The notes under the pieces are model-generated. The model saw only the letters and a list, made by a program, of their open reading frames with translations, was not told where the DNA came from and did not search any database. The position numbers and the translations under genes were made by a program. From Acholoe squamosa (taxonomy: Eukaryota > Annelida > Polychaeta > Phyllodocida > Polynoidae): DNA of 64,000 bases. Of the stretch, positions 24,825-36,165 are shown one piece after another (position 1 is the first letter of the stretch; every line of letters starts with the position of its first letter). The stretch spans positions 53,664,080 through 53,728,079 of the forward strand of contig OX439037.1 of the NCBI GenBank assembly GCA_949317995.1, read 5' to 3'.

Positions 24825-25130
24825 AAAGGAGGTACTAATAATGTCAAGTCATAAGATACTGACCTCTTTGTGATAAATGTGCTACAGAGATTGTTGGATA
24901 ATTGAGGTTTTTCTGCAAGGCTATTCATTATGGATTATGGTAGGCGATTTACCAGCGCCCGGGGCCATCGTTCACACGGGATAATGCATTATTTATCATT
25001 GACATACACCACTGTAAATGTTGACATTCCTTGTATGTGATATATTGAGAGATTTCTCTACTTCCAACGGGCCACATGACTTCAGATTTATACACAGTGT
25101 CCCTAAATGCCTCTTGATTACTCACCTTAC

Positions 25131-25207
25131 ATTAAGATCCGTTTGATCGAATATTTCCAGAGAAAATCAAAACCGGAAGTGAAGTACCAGCTCGGGGAGG
25201 ACTTGAC
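25131..25207 (-). CDS. gene A, second block, exon 7 (25 codons + 2)
   Basis: Acceptor TTCGTTTTGTAG|, donor TTAAT|GTAAGG. It encodes VKSSPSWYFTSGFDFLWKYS and IKRIL. It follows exon 6 in phase 0. The aromatic-rich WYF..FDFLWKY stretch is the most distinctive word of the gene. A second possible donor (GTGAGT, 4 bases on) would place a stop before the splice. Confidence 0.6.
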
Positions 25208-26225
25208 CTACAAAACGAACATATTGATCTAGAAACGGGAGCACACACTCCAGATATACTATAGTCTCTATGTATAGACATATTTAAACATAACTATCAT
25301 CTTTGTAAACATCGAAAAGTTTTTGTTGTTGTTTTTTTCCCTTCATCAACGTTTATTTGCCCAATCTAGCTCCTCTCATTGTCCTTTCATAGATCAGTAA
25401 AACTTTACCTCTTTAAGAATCGTACATATACATATTTACGGGTATGTGCGTCAGTGGGCCGTTTTTTCATGGATCGGTGCGAGTTAGATAGCTGAGTAGA
25501 ATAGGAGCTCACACAAGGGAAAAGGTTGATCACTGTGTGCATCTTTCTATCTATTTCATAGGAATATGGATTAAAGTAATGGAAGTAAGGCAGCAGCTTA
25601 ACCAGGTGTGCTGATCAAGAAAATCATATTATTGCGCAGTGGTGGTGGTGGGAACAGCCTTTCTAGTAGTGTTCTTGTGTAACTCTGGATCAATGCAACA
25701 GGAAATAAAGGCCTTATTCTTTGGCCGCTTGTGTGAGAAAGTGGCAATGCCCTACTCGCACTCTATATTATGTTATTTTCGCTATTGATATCGACAATGA
25801 CGTTTCCACTGCAGGGTGATGTCTGCCAGTTTCTGCATATTGATAACGTTCCCTGACGTAGAATACCTGAACCAATCTATCCAAGAATCCAACCTTTTAG
25901 AATGGGCAACTGAAGTGCAAGTTTTATTCAATTCATATTGCAAAAGTCGTACTTCAAGTGTATATACAATGGTATTGTCCTTGTACAGTGATAAAGGAAA
26001 TGATTGAAATTCTATGGCTATACACTATATAAATGTGCATTCATAATTATGGCCAAAATAAAACATAATGAAGTTTATGTCTATAACCTGGCGCTCGGGA
26101 AGCAGAGAGGAGAGTTTACCAGCTTCTGTTAGTCACGATCTCATTTTCACAGTAGGGTCGGTTAGCAAACAGCTCACAACAGCTGTGGTCTTTATCCTGC
26201 ACTTATTGTGGTTGGAATCTCACAC

Positions 26226-26341
26226 CTGCAGAATACCACCATGTTGTCTGCCTGATACGTCCTCTGGTGGATCCCACATGAAGTAGGTTGCCCCGGTGCA
26301 GTCTGGGATGGACATAAACTCAGACAGACTTCCGTAACTAC
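26226..26341 (-). CDS. gene A, second block, exon 6 (38 codons)
   Basis: Acceptor GTCTGCTATCTGAG|, donor CTGCAG|GTGTGAG. It encodes SYGSLSEFMSIPDCTGATYF and MWDPPEDVSGRQHGGILQ, ending in phase 0. A longer frame on the same strand (26192-26539) runs across it but lacks exon borders. Confidence 0.6.
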
Positions 26342-26846
26342 CTCAGATAGCAGACCAACACCGGAAAGAAGGGTGCTAACTTCTAGTATATCTCGTGTGG
26401 CCCAACAAAAGAATCCTCTCCTTTTTACCCGAACCAAACTCCTTGAGATGTCAGCACTGACTCTATAATACTTGTGCATGACCAAGGAGAAGTGCAATAG
26501 CTTACATGAGTTTGAGATCATATACATCAACGCATACAATGGCTGAAAGCCGAGGTTTTAATACGCCACCTGTTCACTCTGTTGGGTAGCATGGGGATAC
26601 ACTGGAGTAGAAGGGCCCTTTTCCCACTATACCCGTTTCCCCAATTCCTCCCCAACACAATGCACTCATCTGAAATTTGGTATTTTCTCATACAGTCAGA
26701 AATTGATAGTCCTTCCCTTGATTATCGGTGAAACCTGGGATCTGGCAGTGCACATGTATGGCTGGGACAATCGTTCACAAATCATACAAATGTACTTCAA
26801 TGGCAGGCTTCAATGGCTCTCTCAGATGTAGCATCCGACCATCTTC

Positions 26847-27469
26847 AGGTCGAATCTCACGACTTTCAGACAAAAGTTTCTGCAATATAATCATCTGTAG
26901 CAATTTGGTGTACTCCTGCATATTGCAAGAGGTATAACAGTGACAGGGGGGTATAATGACAAGGAAACTCTTGCGGATTGCCAGACAACTCAAGATCTTA
27001 ATATTTTTTGCCCTTGCTTAGAGGAAAAGTTTCTGCAATTTGCCAAATTCTGTTGCAAATTCCAGAAACTTGGCTAAAATCTTGGACATGAAGATATGCT
27101 TGTTCTTTCAATTTTCAACCCACGTTCCACTTTGCAATCTAATCCTTTATCCTATGTATGTTTTAACTTTGTCTGCATAAACTGTACACAGAGTTCAATC
27201 TTAATCTATTTATACACTGGTATTGCCCACATTAGCTTGCAATTTCAATATGAAACAGAATAGCATAGCAATTTTCACAATCTTACTTGTTGCATAGGGT
27301 CTATATTGCAAGGCTGAGAGGCCATTTCTATTGCAACAGTGGGATTTGGAAATTGCAATAGTGTATTAGAGTCCATGAAATTTGCAGTATAGGTAAGGCT
27401 CCCAATTTGCAAGGGTTCATAAATTGCAGAATCTTTTGAGGGATAGATCTCATCGTGGGATTCAACCTT
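26847..27469 (-). mobile_element. TTGCAAT-family element, divergent copy G
   Basis: It begins AGGTCGAATCTCACGACTTT and ends CATCGTGGGATTCAACCT, with familiar words inside (CTTGCTTAGAGGAAAAGTTT, CACAGAGTTCAAT). More diverged than copies A, B and E, and probably a subfamily. Confidence 0.65.
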
Positions 27470-27755
27470 TCTGCAACTCAGGATTGGTCGAATTATCAAG
27501 GTCTCACTATATTCCAATTTAGTTCATTTCTCAATGACATTGTATCGTCTGCTGGCCAGGTCAAACTAATTGCGTGCGATTGGAGAACCGCAGACAAAAA
27601 CATAACGGTTAAGGGTGAAAGATTTTGCTGACACACATAGTTAAAATTGCTAATTCAGAGACACCTCCGCTAATGTTGCCCACATCCACTGCGATTTGAA
27701 ACTGGCCAGTCTACTCCTGCCAAATTGAAGTGACTTATATATGACTGCTCTGTGA

Positions 27756-28585
27756 AGGTTGAATCCCACGATGCAATCTAACCCTCCAAACCCCTTGCAA
27801 TTGAGACCTTAGACCCTTGCTTCCCAGCAAATTGTTGTGAGTCCTCGTCAACCTGTGTGAAGTGGCTCACAAATGTCACTAGATGGAACACAACGTCATT
27901 ATAACACAAGATCACCAGGAATAGCAATTGCTATGCCAAGTGAGTCTAACAGACAGTGGCGAAAGATGACAGAATGAGTTATCACTCAAAAAGGAGTCAC
28001 CATTGATGACCAATCATGGTGACAGATGACGACAATTTGCTGGGTTACATTCTAAATTGCAAGGGTACCAATCAGAGTATTGATACCAACAAATCCCACA
28101 GTTGCAAATGAAATGATTCAGCAGTGCAATTTGGAATAAATTGCTATTAATGAGGACCACACCTTTTGATAGGGGGGAGGCACTTCATGATATTTCTGTT
28201 GGTGATTTACTACACATAGATAGGAAGAATATTATGGATATCAGTTCTGTCCTCATTTAAGTGTACTTCTGCCCCTTATGTCTAGATGAAATACTACAGG
28301 CTCATATGTATATGGAATGATATACCGAGAACCTGCCGGTTTATGGGATATGTCCCCCCTCTTTTTCTGTACACATTTTAAATTGCAGAAACTTTCCACA
28401 TAAGCAAGGGGAATATCTAATTATCTAGATCTTAATGCATAGCCCAATCTGCAATAGGCTCCTTGCCATTATACCTCACTGTAGCTGTTATACCCCTTGC
28501 AATATACAGGCAGGGCACCAAATTGCAACATAGTTCTAGATTGCAGAAACTTTCCAGTGAAAATTGCATTGTGGGATTCGACCTT
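27756..28585 (+). mobile_element. TTGCAAT-family element H, interrupted by another MITE
   Basis: It starts AGGTTGAATCCCACGATGCA and ends GCATTGTGGGATTCGACCTT. A different 222-bp TIR element (27823-28044) sits inside. The right part was copied again by the 1.3-kb tandem duplication (ending about 29902). Confidence 0.7.
27823..28044. mobile_element. 222-bp MITE, CCCAGCAAATTGT ends, nested
   Basis: The ends CCCAGCAAATTGTTGTGAGT and ACGACAATTTGCTGGG are inverted copies. A second copy of exactly the same length lies at 60917-61138 in the opposite orientation, sharing the interior (ATAGCAATTGCTAT, GGAGTCACCATTGATGACCA in reverse). Confidence 0.85.
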
Positions 28586-28922
28586 GACCAGACCCTTATT
28601 TTATTGATGTCAAGGATTTGGTAGAGTGGCCGTAGCAGTGAAGATATCAGTATCTACCCATGTAAGCCTATATCTTGTCATATTGAGATAGGTCATAACT
28701 TACATAATTATGTCCTAATTTGTCAATCCAGTTTGTTGTCTTTCCACTATTGTAGCCAGACTATTTTACTGGTGACAGTTATTAACCTAGGGTGCACTAA
28801 TGTCCATATCTTCAACACAAGACTCAATTACATTTTAAAGAAGAGGAAAGGGGGATTGAAAAGGGTATGAGGAGGCAGACTGGTATGGGAAGGGCAGCAT
28901 GCAGATGTGAAAAAGCTATAAT

Positions 28923-28966
<44 letters not shown>

Positions 28967-28976
28967 TATATATATA

Positions 28977-29062
<86 letters not shown>

Positions 29063-29283
29063 GAGAGAGAGAGAAAGGAAAGGATTGAGAGTTAAAACAG
29101 ACTTTGAGGTTGGATGCATGGTGGAATGGACACCAGATATAAGAGAGTATGAATACATCGACCATCAACAAGAACGTTTTTTGTATAAATCTGCTGAGGC
29201 AGCAGAAAAAAAAAGAATATGGAGATGGTCGGCAGTTCATGGCTTACTCCATGCTCTGGTCACAAATTGCTTTCTTGATTCAT
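27983..29283. repeat. 1.3-kb tandem duplication, unit 1
   Basis: The unit starts CACTCAAAAAGGAGTCACCA and ends TGCTTTCTTGATTCAT. It is nearly identical to 29299-30513. It includes half of the 222-bp MITE, the end of element H and an AT/GA microsatellite. Confidence 0.85.
28922..29064. repeat. AT/GA compound microsatellite
   Basis: Alternating (AT)n and (GA)n blocks. The translated runs of YIYIY, SLSLS or RERER are artefacts. Confidence 0.95.
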
Positions 29284-29298
29284 CACTCAAAAAGGAGT

Positions 29299-30237
29299 CA
29301 CTCAAAAAGGAGTCACCATTGATGACCAATCATGGCGACAGATGACGACAATTTGCTGGGTTACATTCTAAATTGCAAGGGTACCAATCAGAGCATTGAT
29401 ACCAACGAATCCCACAGTTGCAAATGAAATGATGATTCAGCAGTGCAATTTGGAATAAATTGCTATTAATGAAGACCACACCTTTTGATAGGTGGGAGGC
29501 ACTTCATGATATTTCTGTTGGTGATTTACTACACATAGATAGGAAGAATATTATGGATATCAGTTCTGTCCTCATTTAAGTGTACTTCTGCCCTTTATGT
29601 CTAGATGAAATACTACAGGCTCATATGTATATGGAATGATATACCTAGAACCTGCCGGTTTATGGGATATGTCCCCCCTCTTTTTCTGTACACATTTTAA
29701 ATTGCAGAAACTTTCCACATAAGCAAGGGGAATATCTAATTATCTAGATCTTAATGCATAGCCCAATCTGCAATAGGCTCCTTGCCATTATACCTCACTG
29801 TAGCTGTTATACCCCTTGCAATATACAGGCAGGGCACCAAATTGCAACATAGTTCTAGATTGCAGAAACTTTCCAGTGAAAATTGCATTGTGGGATTCGA
29901 CCTTGACCAGACCCTTATTTTATTGATGTCAAGGATTTGGTAGAGTGGCCGTAGCAGTGAAGACATCAGTATCTACCCATGTAAGCCTATATCTTGTCAT
30001 ATTGAGATAGGTCATAACTTACATAATTATGTCCTAATTTGTCAATCCAGTTTGTTGTCTTTCCACTATTGTAGCCAGACTATTTTACTGGTGACAGTTA
30101 TTAACCTAGGGTGCACTAATGTCCATATCTTCAACACAATACTCAATTACATTTTAAAGAAGAGGAAAGGGGGATTGAAAAGGGTATGAGGAGGCAGACT
30201 GGTATGGGAAGGGCAGCATGCAGATGTGAAAAAGCTA

Positions 30238-30316
<79 letters not shown>

Positions 30317-30513
30317 AAAGGAAAGGAATGAGAGTTAAAACAGACTTTGAGGTTGGATGCATGGTGGAATGGACACCGACCATCAACATCGACCATCAAC
30401 AAGAACGTTTTTTGTATAAATCTGCTGAGGCAGCAGAAAAAAAAGAATATGGAGATGGTCGGCAGTTGATGGCTTACTCCATGCTCTGGTCACAAATTGC
30501 TTTCTTGATTCAT
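29299..30513. repeat. 1.3-kb tandem duplication, unit 2
   Basis: A second copy of 27983-29283, with a 15-bp repeated junction (CACTCAAAAAGGAGT twice at 29284-29313). The main difference is the microsatellite, here only (AT)n at 30241-30314. Confidence 0.85.
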
Positions 30514-30713
30514 GGTTCATTTTAAGCGTCCTTCTACATATACCCAGCTTATGGGCAGCAATAACTGAATACATTCTCTGTCAGTCTCCACCCGGCAGCT
30601 GGACAACAAACATCTCAGTTGAAACTATGTCATAACGTTGGCAGAATATTTTCATTTCATACACTGGAAATTCCTTGGGCTTAGGTGAGAAAGATATGGT
30701 TGGCTTAGTAAAG

Positions 30714-30826
30714 GTCGAATCCCACAATGCAATCTAACCCTGGAAAGTTCTTGCAATTTGGGAACTCTTGCAGATAGGGGGACTTGCCTTTCCAGGGATA
30801 AATTGCAACATGGAATTCAACCTACA
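30714..30826 (+). mobile_element. TTGCAAT-family element with large internal deletion
   Basis: It starts AGGTCGAATCCCACAATGCA, runs about 75 bp like copy A, jumps at TTGCCTTT|CCAGGG, and ends ATTGCAACATGGAATTCAACCT. Confidence 0.7.
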
Positions 30827-30827
30827 A

Positions 30828-31434
30828 GGTCGAATTCCACAATGCAATCTAACCCTGGAAAGGTTTTTGCAATTTGGGAACTCTTGCAGATATGGGGACT
30901 TGACTTTACTGCAAATTGCAAGGCTTCTAACATGCCATTGCATTTTACAAATCCGACTGTTGCATTTAAGCAGATCTGTAAGCTTCGTTAAATTGCAATG
31001 CCATTCTCCTTGATATTGAATTTGCAAGTTGTTGTAAATAAGCACAGTGCAGAATGAGACCGAAATTGAACCCTGTGTGTAATTTATACAGACATTTTGC
31101 ATACAAATTGCAGGGTACGGGGCAAGTTTAGATTGCAGAGTGGGACTTGGGTTGCAAGTTGAAGTGAACACACATGCCTATTTGTCAATGACTTTATCCA
31201 CATTTCTGTAAATTGCAAGCAAATTCTGTAAATTGCAGAAACTGTTTACTTAAGCGATGGAAAATATCTAAATATAAAGATTGTAACTTCAGTGCAAATT
31301 TACAAGGGATTCCTTGCCAGTAAAGCCCCCTGTAGCCGTTATAGGTCTTGCAATATAAGGAGAGAGCCCCAAATTGCAACAGATGACTAAATTTCAGAAA
31401 CTTTTCAGCCAAAATTGCATCGTTGGATTTGACC
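30828..31434 (+). mobile_element. TTGCAAT-family MITE, copy J
   Basis: Near full length, starting AGGTCGAATTCCACAATGCA and ending GCATCGTTGGATTTGACCTT. It abuts the deleted copy before it, so two elements lie end to end. Confidence 0.8.
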
Positions 31435-32297
31435 TTAATTGTTTATATGACTCCCAATCTGCAAGGGGTTTGCCTGCCATTGCAATTCCCTACAGCTGCT
31501 ATACCTCTTGAAATATGCAGGGAGGGCACTGCATTGTATTATGGCTTTGTTTGGTGATTAATGTCGAGCCTTTGGCCATAAGATAATGTGATAACTAATG
31601 GGTATGTTCTGTACATCAAACCATGTAAATAGTCATATCACATTATATAACAGTAGAGTATATCCTTGGCATTAAAATACATGCCCTACCTATACCCCAA
31701 ATTTAACTCTATTAACTCAGGCCGTAGTTGTCTTAATTACCTGTTTATTTGGGCCTGTGAGAAGCCTGAACAGATAGTGTTGTTGATGTAACAGACATAA
31801 TGGTACTCAACCTGGTATTTCATTCAGCTCAGCCACGCAGCCTCACCGGTAGAAGGGCTGACCAATATACCCCCTCCTTACCTGTAGACACCCGTCTCTC
31901 CACACCCACCGTGCTGCTGCCTTCATCACTCCCCTCTGTCTGTCTCAGGCTTACTTCAGGTGGGAGGATCTGCTGCCTGATGTAAAAGGCCTTGGGAAGC
32001 CACGGCCGCTTCGCGGGGAATTCTCTATGGACAGCAATGTTCTGGAACAGACATTAATCAACTTGAGTCTGCGCTCAGACTGCTCTGCAATATGAAATTA
32101 CCCATTATTGCTGATTGTAACACAAGATACTGATGTACTGTTTCAGTGTCCTTTTGCTACGACTTAAGATGCCACACGGATGGAATAGTTGGGGAATGCA
32201 AGGGGTTGTTGCTGCGCTCTTAGATGGGCCGCATAATACAGCGAGAGATTTACTCACAAACACTGTATTTGTGCATTATTACAATAGATGATATATA
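31435..32297. other. gene A intron sequence around exon 31882-32022
   Basis: Apart from the exon, a partial TTGCAAT-family fragment is visible at about 31440-31540 (AATCTGCAAGGGGTTTGCC, CAATTCCCTACAGCTGCTAT). Nothing else is supported. Confidence 0.4.
31882..32022 (-). CDS. gene A, second block, exon 5 (46 codons)
   Basis: Acceptor GTCCATAGAG| (ATAG| two bases earlier would break phase), donor CTACAG|GTAAGG. It encodes FPAKRPWLPKAFYIRQQILP, then PEVSLRQTEGSDEGSSTVGV and ERRVST. The basic-aromatic start and acidic Ser-rich end are clearly coding-like; the other frames are closed. Confidence 0.6.
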
Positions 32298-33270
32298 TTA
32301 AGGTGGATGGCTACCTTGCCAAACACGTCCTGTGTGCAGGATTTTGCTCATATGTACTTCTCTTTAGGTCGAATCCCATGATGCAATCTAACCCTGGAAA
32401 GTTCTTGCAATTTGGGAACTCTTGCAGATAGGAGGACTTCCTTTTACTGCAAATTGCAAGGCTTCTAACATGCCATTGCATTTTACAAATCCGACTGTTG
32501 CAATTAAACTGACCCCTCACCCTTGCAATGTAGATCTGTAAGCTGCTTTAAATTGCAATGCCATTCTCCTTGATATTGAATTTGCAAGTTGTTGTAAGTA
32601 AGCACAGTGCAGAATGAGACAGAAATTGAGCTCTATGTGTAATTTATACAGACATTTTGCATACAGATTGCAGGGTATGGGGTATGTTTAGATTGCACAG
32701 TGGGACTTGGGTTGCAAGTTGAAGTGAATACACATCCCTATTTGTCAATCACTTCATCCACATTTCTGTTAATTGCAAGCTATTTCTGTAAATTGCAGAA
32801 ACCTTTGACTTAAGCAAGGGAAAATATCTAAATATATATAGATCTTAACTTCAGTGCAAATCTACAAGGGATTCCTTGCCATTAAAGCCCCCCGTAGTCG
32901 TTATAGGTCTTGCAATATAAGGAGAGAGCCCCAAATTGCAACAGATGACTAAATTGCAAAATTGTGGAAAAACAGTACAAAAGTGCCTGGGACCACATGG
33001 TAGTAATACATTGTCTGGGTTGATGAGAATATTCTGGGAAAGTTATACAGAAATTTAGCTACTCTTTAATGTCATTCTACACCTATAACATGAAATGCTG
33101 TAGAACCCTTTAGTATGTTCTCAGTATCTTCATGGATGAATATCTTTGAAAATTGCCTGGGACCCCTATATTTTCTCATCACCATTGGAAAGTATATATC
33201 ATTTGGATCTTGTCACAAAAGTTTGGTGAAAATTTAGCTACTTTGATACCATGGGCGCCATCCACCTTAA
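32298..33270. mobile_element. TTAA-bounded TIR element carrying a TTGCAAT copy
   Basis: The left end TTAAGGTGGATGGC and right end GCCATCCACCTTAA are exact inverted copies bounded by TTAA, as in piggyBac-like elements. A truncated TTGCAAT-family copy (32368-32958) lies inside, so insertion order can be read. Confidence 0.75.
32368..32958 (+). mobile_element. TTGCAAT-family MITE, copy K, 3' truncated
   Basis: It starts AGGTCGAATCCCATGATGCA, keeps all landmarks up to GACTAAATTGCA, then passes into unrelated sequence without the terminal repeat. Confidence 0.75.
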
Positions 33271-33515
33271 GGTTTACATGTGTAGTTTAGATATATAGAT
33301 GCTGCCACCTGGCGACTCATATGTTACACATTCCTGCACCAAGCCGCGTTATGTAGGTTAACCTTACAGTTTGAATGCAACAAAAGTTGCCAAACTGTGA
33401 TCTGGGACCATTAATATGACGAACTCTGTCTGCCTCTAGGGTTGAAACGTTACTTTGTCTCAATATCACCCATTATAGATTCACGCACAGAAAAGAAGTA
33501 GTTCTACACTACTTA

Positions 33516-34253
33516 AAGGTCGAATCCCACGACGCAACCTACCACTCTAAACACCTTGCAATTATGGCCTCTTGCAAATTGTGATCCTTTTATATTTAAA
33601 TTTGCAAGAGTCATTCCAGGAACCAAGATTGTCTCAAACCCCACTGTGAGTTATAATGTGCCTTAGATTTCTGCAATTTGGACAATACTGCTGGTATTTT
33701 TCAGGCTTTAGATTTTTATTCTGGGGGTGTTATGACGAGGAACCTGTCTCTATTGATATTTCAATATTTAAACGGTGACAATAAATCAAATACAAATCTT
33801 CAATGTTTGCTGACAACAATAGACACATGTTTTACAGGGTTAGATGCCAATAGTCGAAATTGTGTGCTCATATCCTAATGGATATCTGGCGTGACCCCCT
33901 CCATTTTTACCCCTGTCAGGTATACTGTAAATTGCAGGAACTTTTCACTGCAACGGATGGACCATCCGTCTCCCTTCACCCGTATTTTTCTCCATAGAAA
34001 TCAATGATAAATGAAACGGACGAAACCGACGGATGGTCCACCCGTCGGCAGTGGACGGACGCACCCCTTAAGCAAGGAAGAATAGCTAATCATCTGGACC
34101 ATGATTTGTGTCCCAATCTGCAAGGTTCTCCTAGCTTTTATACCTCCCTATAGCTGTTAAACCTCTTGCAATTTATAAACAGAACACCAAATTGCAACAG
34201 GTTATTAAATTGCAGAAACCTTTTTTTGTGAAAATCGCGTCGTGGGATACGAC
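33516..34253 (+). mobile_element. TTGCAAT-family divergent copy L with nested insert
   Basis: It starts AGGTCGAATCCCACGACGCA and ends near GTCGTGGGATACGACG. The interior is diverged and contains the insert at 33946-34053. Confidence 0.6.
33946..34053. mobile_element. 108-bp MITE, CACTGC..GGATGG ends, nested
   Basis: The left end CACTGCAACGGATGGACCAT and the reversed right end CACTGCCGACGGGTGGACCA match. It interrupts element L between GAACTTTT and GGACGGACG. Confidence 0.65.
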
Positions 34254-34354
34254 GCGATACAAAAAAGCAGGCACGTGGTAGAAATCGCAAGATCATTTTT
34301 TTGGACCTCGCCCATGGGTAAGAGGCGGTCTAAAACTGAACTATAGCTGCTCAC

Positions 34355-34489
34355 CTGGCGGCTCGGTTAGGGGAGGTGGGATGAATACCGACCCTATCTC
34401 CGTGTTCATACCGTCACTCAAGGCACCGATACCTTGCTTCTCCTTCAGGTCTAAACAACCGGCCTTTCCACTTCCCCTGCTCTGTGGAA
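34355..34489 (-). CDS. gene A, second block, exon 4 (44 codons)
   Basis: Excellent acceptor CTTCTTTTTAACAG|, donor CCAG|GTGAGC. It encodes PQSRGSGKAGCLDLKEKQGI, then GALSDGMNTEIGSVFIPPPL and TEPP. The final base joins the next exon as Glu. Confidence 0.6.
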
Positions 34490-34617
34490 CTGTTAAAAAG
34501 AAGCTGGATGTGAGAAGTGTTTAACCCTTTTAAGAGGATATGGTGTCTCAATGCTTCTTACCATCATCACAGCTCAATGCACCGCAGGCTGATACATGTA
34601 TATACATTGTAACTCAC

Positions 34618-34682
34618 CAGCACTGCATTGGTGCTTCATGCCAACCTCCTCTGAGTCTGGCATCCCATCCATATGATGACCC
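34618..34682 (-). CDS. gene A, second block, exon 3 (21 codons)
   Basis: Acceptor CTGCTGCATCCAG|, donor GCTG|GTGAGT. It encodes GHHMDGMPDSEEVGMKHQCS and A. It begins after one base and ends with one base. Confidence 0.55.
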
Positions 34683-34772
34683 CTGGATGCAGCAGGCTAT
34701 TTACCACACAGCGGTATACAGATCTATAAAGGGTTTACACGATGATCTGGGTGGTAAGAGGCAGCTGGTTAC

Positions 34773-34855
34773 TTGCAGTTTGTGTGTTCTCTGTGACCGA
34801 GTATCTCAGGATCGTCAGGTGAGCCGGTGCACATTCTGCTCACAAACAGGCTCCC
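34773..34855 (-). CDS. gene A, second block, exon 2 (27 codons + 2)
   Basis: Acceptor TCCTATAGCCTAG|, donor TGCAA|GTAACC. It encodes GSLFVSRMCTGSPDDPEILG and HREHTNC; the leftover AA joins G of the next exon to give Lys. The plus strand here is also open, but only the minus strand gives a phase-consistent chain. Confidence 0.55.
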
Positions 34856-34940
34856 CTAGGCTATAGGACATTATGGTATAGGCACCAGTAGGCTCGTATT
34901 GTCCTGGCAGCCATCTTGCCCCCCTTCTCCAGGACCTTAC

Positions 34941-35059
34941 ATAGTCATCCAGGTGCATGGCGGACACTGTCCAGCTGGACATCTTCTCACTTGCCTCCAA
35001 GGCGTGGTCACCAGAATGCTCTTGTCCCCTTGCACATAGTATGTGTTCATTGGTCGCTG
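34941..35059 (-). CDS. gene A, second block, exon 1 (39 codons)
   Basis: Acceptor TACTTGTGGCAG| (an alternative AG lies 3 bases further on), donor GACTAT|GTAAGG. It encodes ATNEHILCARGQEHSGDHAL and EASEKMSSWTVSAMHLDDY. It ends in phase 0 and fits the next exon. Confidence 0.5.
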
Positions 35060-35184
35060 CTGCCACAAGTATAAAGATATTATTTTTCCGGTCGCCAAAA
35101 AAAAAGAAAGAAAAAAAAGGAAGTTTTCTTGAGGGTGCAAGAATATATGAATATGTTTGTGCATGTCCCATCCAGGACTCCGTA

Positions 35185-35187
<3 letters not shown>

Positions 35188-35259
<72 letters not shown>
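35188..35259. repeat. (TA)n microsatellite
   Basis: About 72 bp of TA. Confidence 0.95.
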
Positions 35260-35260
<1 letters not shown>

Positions 35261-35853
35261 AGCAGTCATAAACCACCCCGCCCTATCCACATATATCCAC
35301 ACTAAGCCCTGGGAATGGTCTAGCAAAGAATTATCACAAGATAATACACACAGACACGTTATAAACGTGTCCAAAGATTATCAATTGATAGTTTTTTTTC
35401 TGTTGGATTCTCTATGGCTGGAATTCGGTTACACTGCATTGCTTGCATTCCATGCCGTCCACGCACGGAGCAGACAGATTTTAGATGCCTCTCGGGCAGT
35501 TGGCGAGAGAACTTTTACTCCATCTGCAATTAGGCAATGCTGTGAGAATCTTGTGAATTCAAGACAAAATAGCACACTATATAAACATTGCACTTATATT
35601 CTGTCAACACTAACTTCTTGCCACACACACTGTACTACCCGACACTTTCACTCACTTAGAGATCAAATAAAACACGTTTTATTAGATAAGGCATGTCTAA
35701 TGATGTTTGTTAAGGCAAACTGAACCCTTGCAGCTGCAGATTCACCACAACAACCCAGGCATGCACGTCCATTCCTTTTCAATTTGGTATATATAGGGTA
35801 ACACAGAATCAAACTTTTTAAATGGGTTATATCTATATAAGGTATATCTATAT

Positions 35854-35857
<4 letters not shown>
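35260..35857 (+). other. unassigned open stretch
   Basis: A plus-strand frame continues from the microsatellite to a stop at 35721-35723, with protein-like words (LEFGYTALLAFHAVHARSRQ, ASRAVGERTFTPSAIRQCCE). No splice borders or domain are recognised. It could be a transposon gene fragment or chance. Confidence 0.25.

Positions 35858-35908
<51 letters not shown>
35858..35908. repeat. (AT)n microsatellite
   Basis: About 50 bp of AT directly before an LTR fragment. Confidence 0.95.
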
Positions 35909-35912
<4 letters not shown>

Positions 35913-36145
35913 GCATTCCGTTTACCTGTTGTCTTAGCTCTATGGAAAGGACCACGAAGACTCCGGCAACTTTGGTATCAACACTGTTTATTGCTTAGCC
36001 TCTGGCCACACCATCAAAGCCATCGGTGAAAATCTTTTATCTGCTTCACCACTGGGGGCAAGCCGGGCTTTGGGTCTTGACCAGCACGTAACTCCCTGTC
36101 TCTAGTTGGAGAAACACAACCTCTTGTGTTTACGCCCTTAATTTT
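35909..36145 (-). mobile_element. Ty3/Gypsy LTR fragment (same family as 41244-41639)
   Basis: About 215 bp starting GTAGCATTCCGTTTACCTGT match the first part of the LTRs at 41244 and 48875, including GGAAAGGACCACGAAGACTC and CTTCACCACTGGGGGCAAGC. Similarity fades after GAGAAACACAACCT. The rest of the LTR is missing and the terminal repeat of the tyrosine-recombinase element follows almost at once. Confidence 0.8.
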
Positions 36146-36165
36146 TTTAAGAAAACAAAAGAAAA

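Larger units (their letters stand above)
24825..26846. other. introns of gene A
   Basis: This stretch contains exons at 25131-25207 and 26226-26341. Between them I see nothing further that is supported. Confidence 0.4.

Noticed and set aside
28824-29345. Open frames of YIYIY, SLSLS and RERER residues
   Set aside because: These translate AT and GA microsatellites on both strands.
34540-34866. Plus-strand frame of 108 residues ending near CAG|GTGAGC
   Set aside because: The minus strand of the same DNA gives two exons that join their neighbours in phase; the plus frame has no acceptor and overlaps them.
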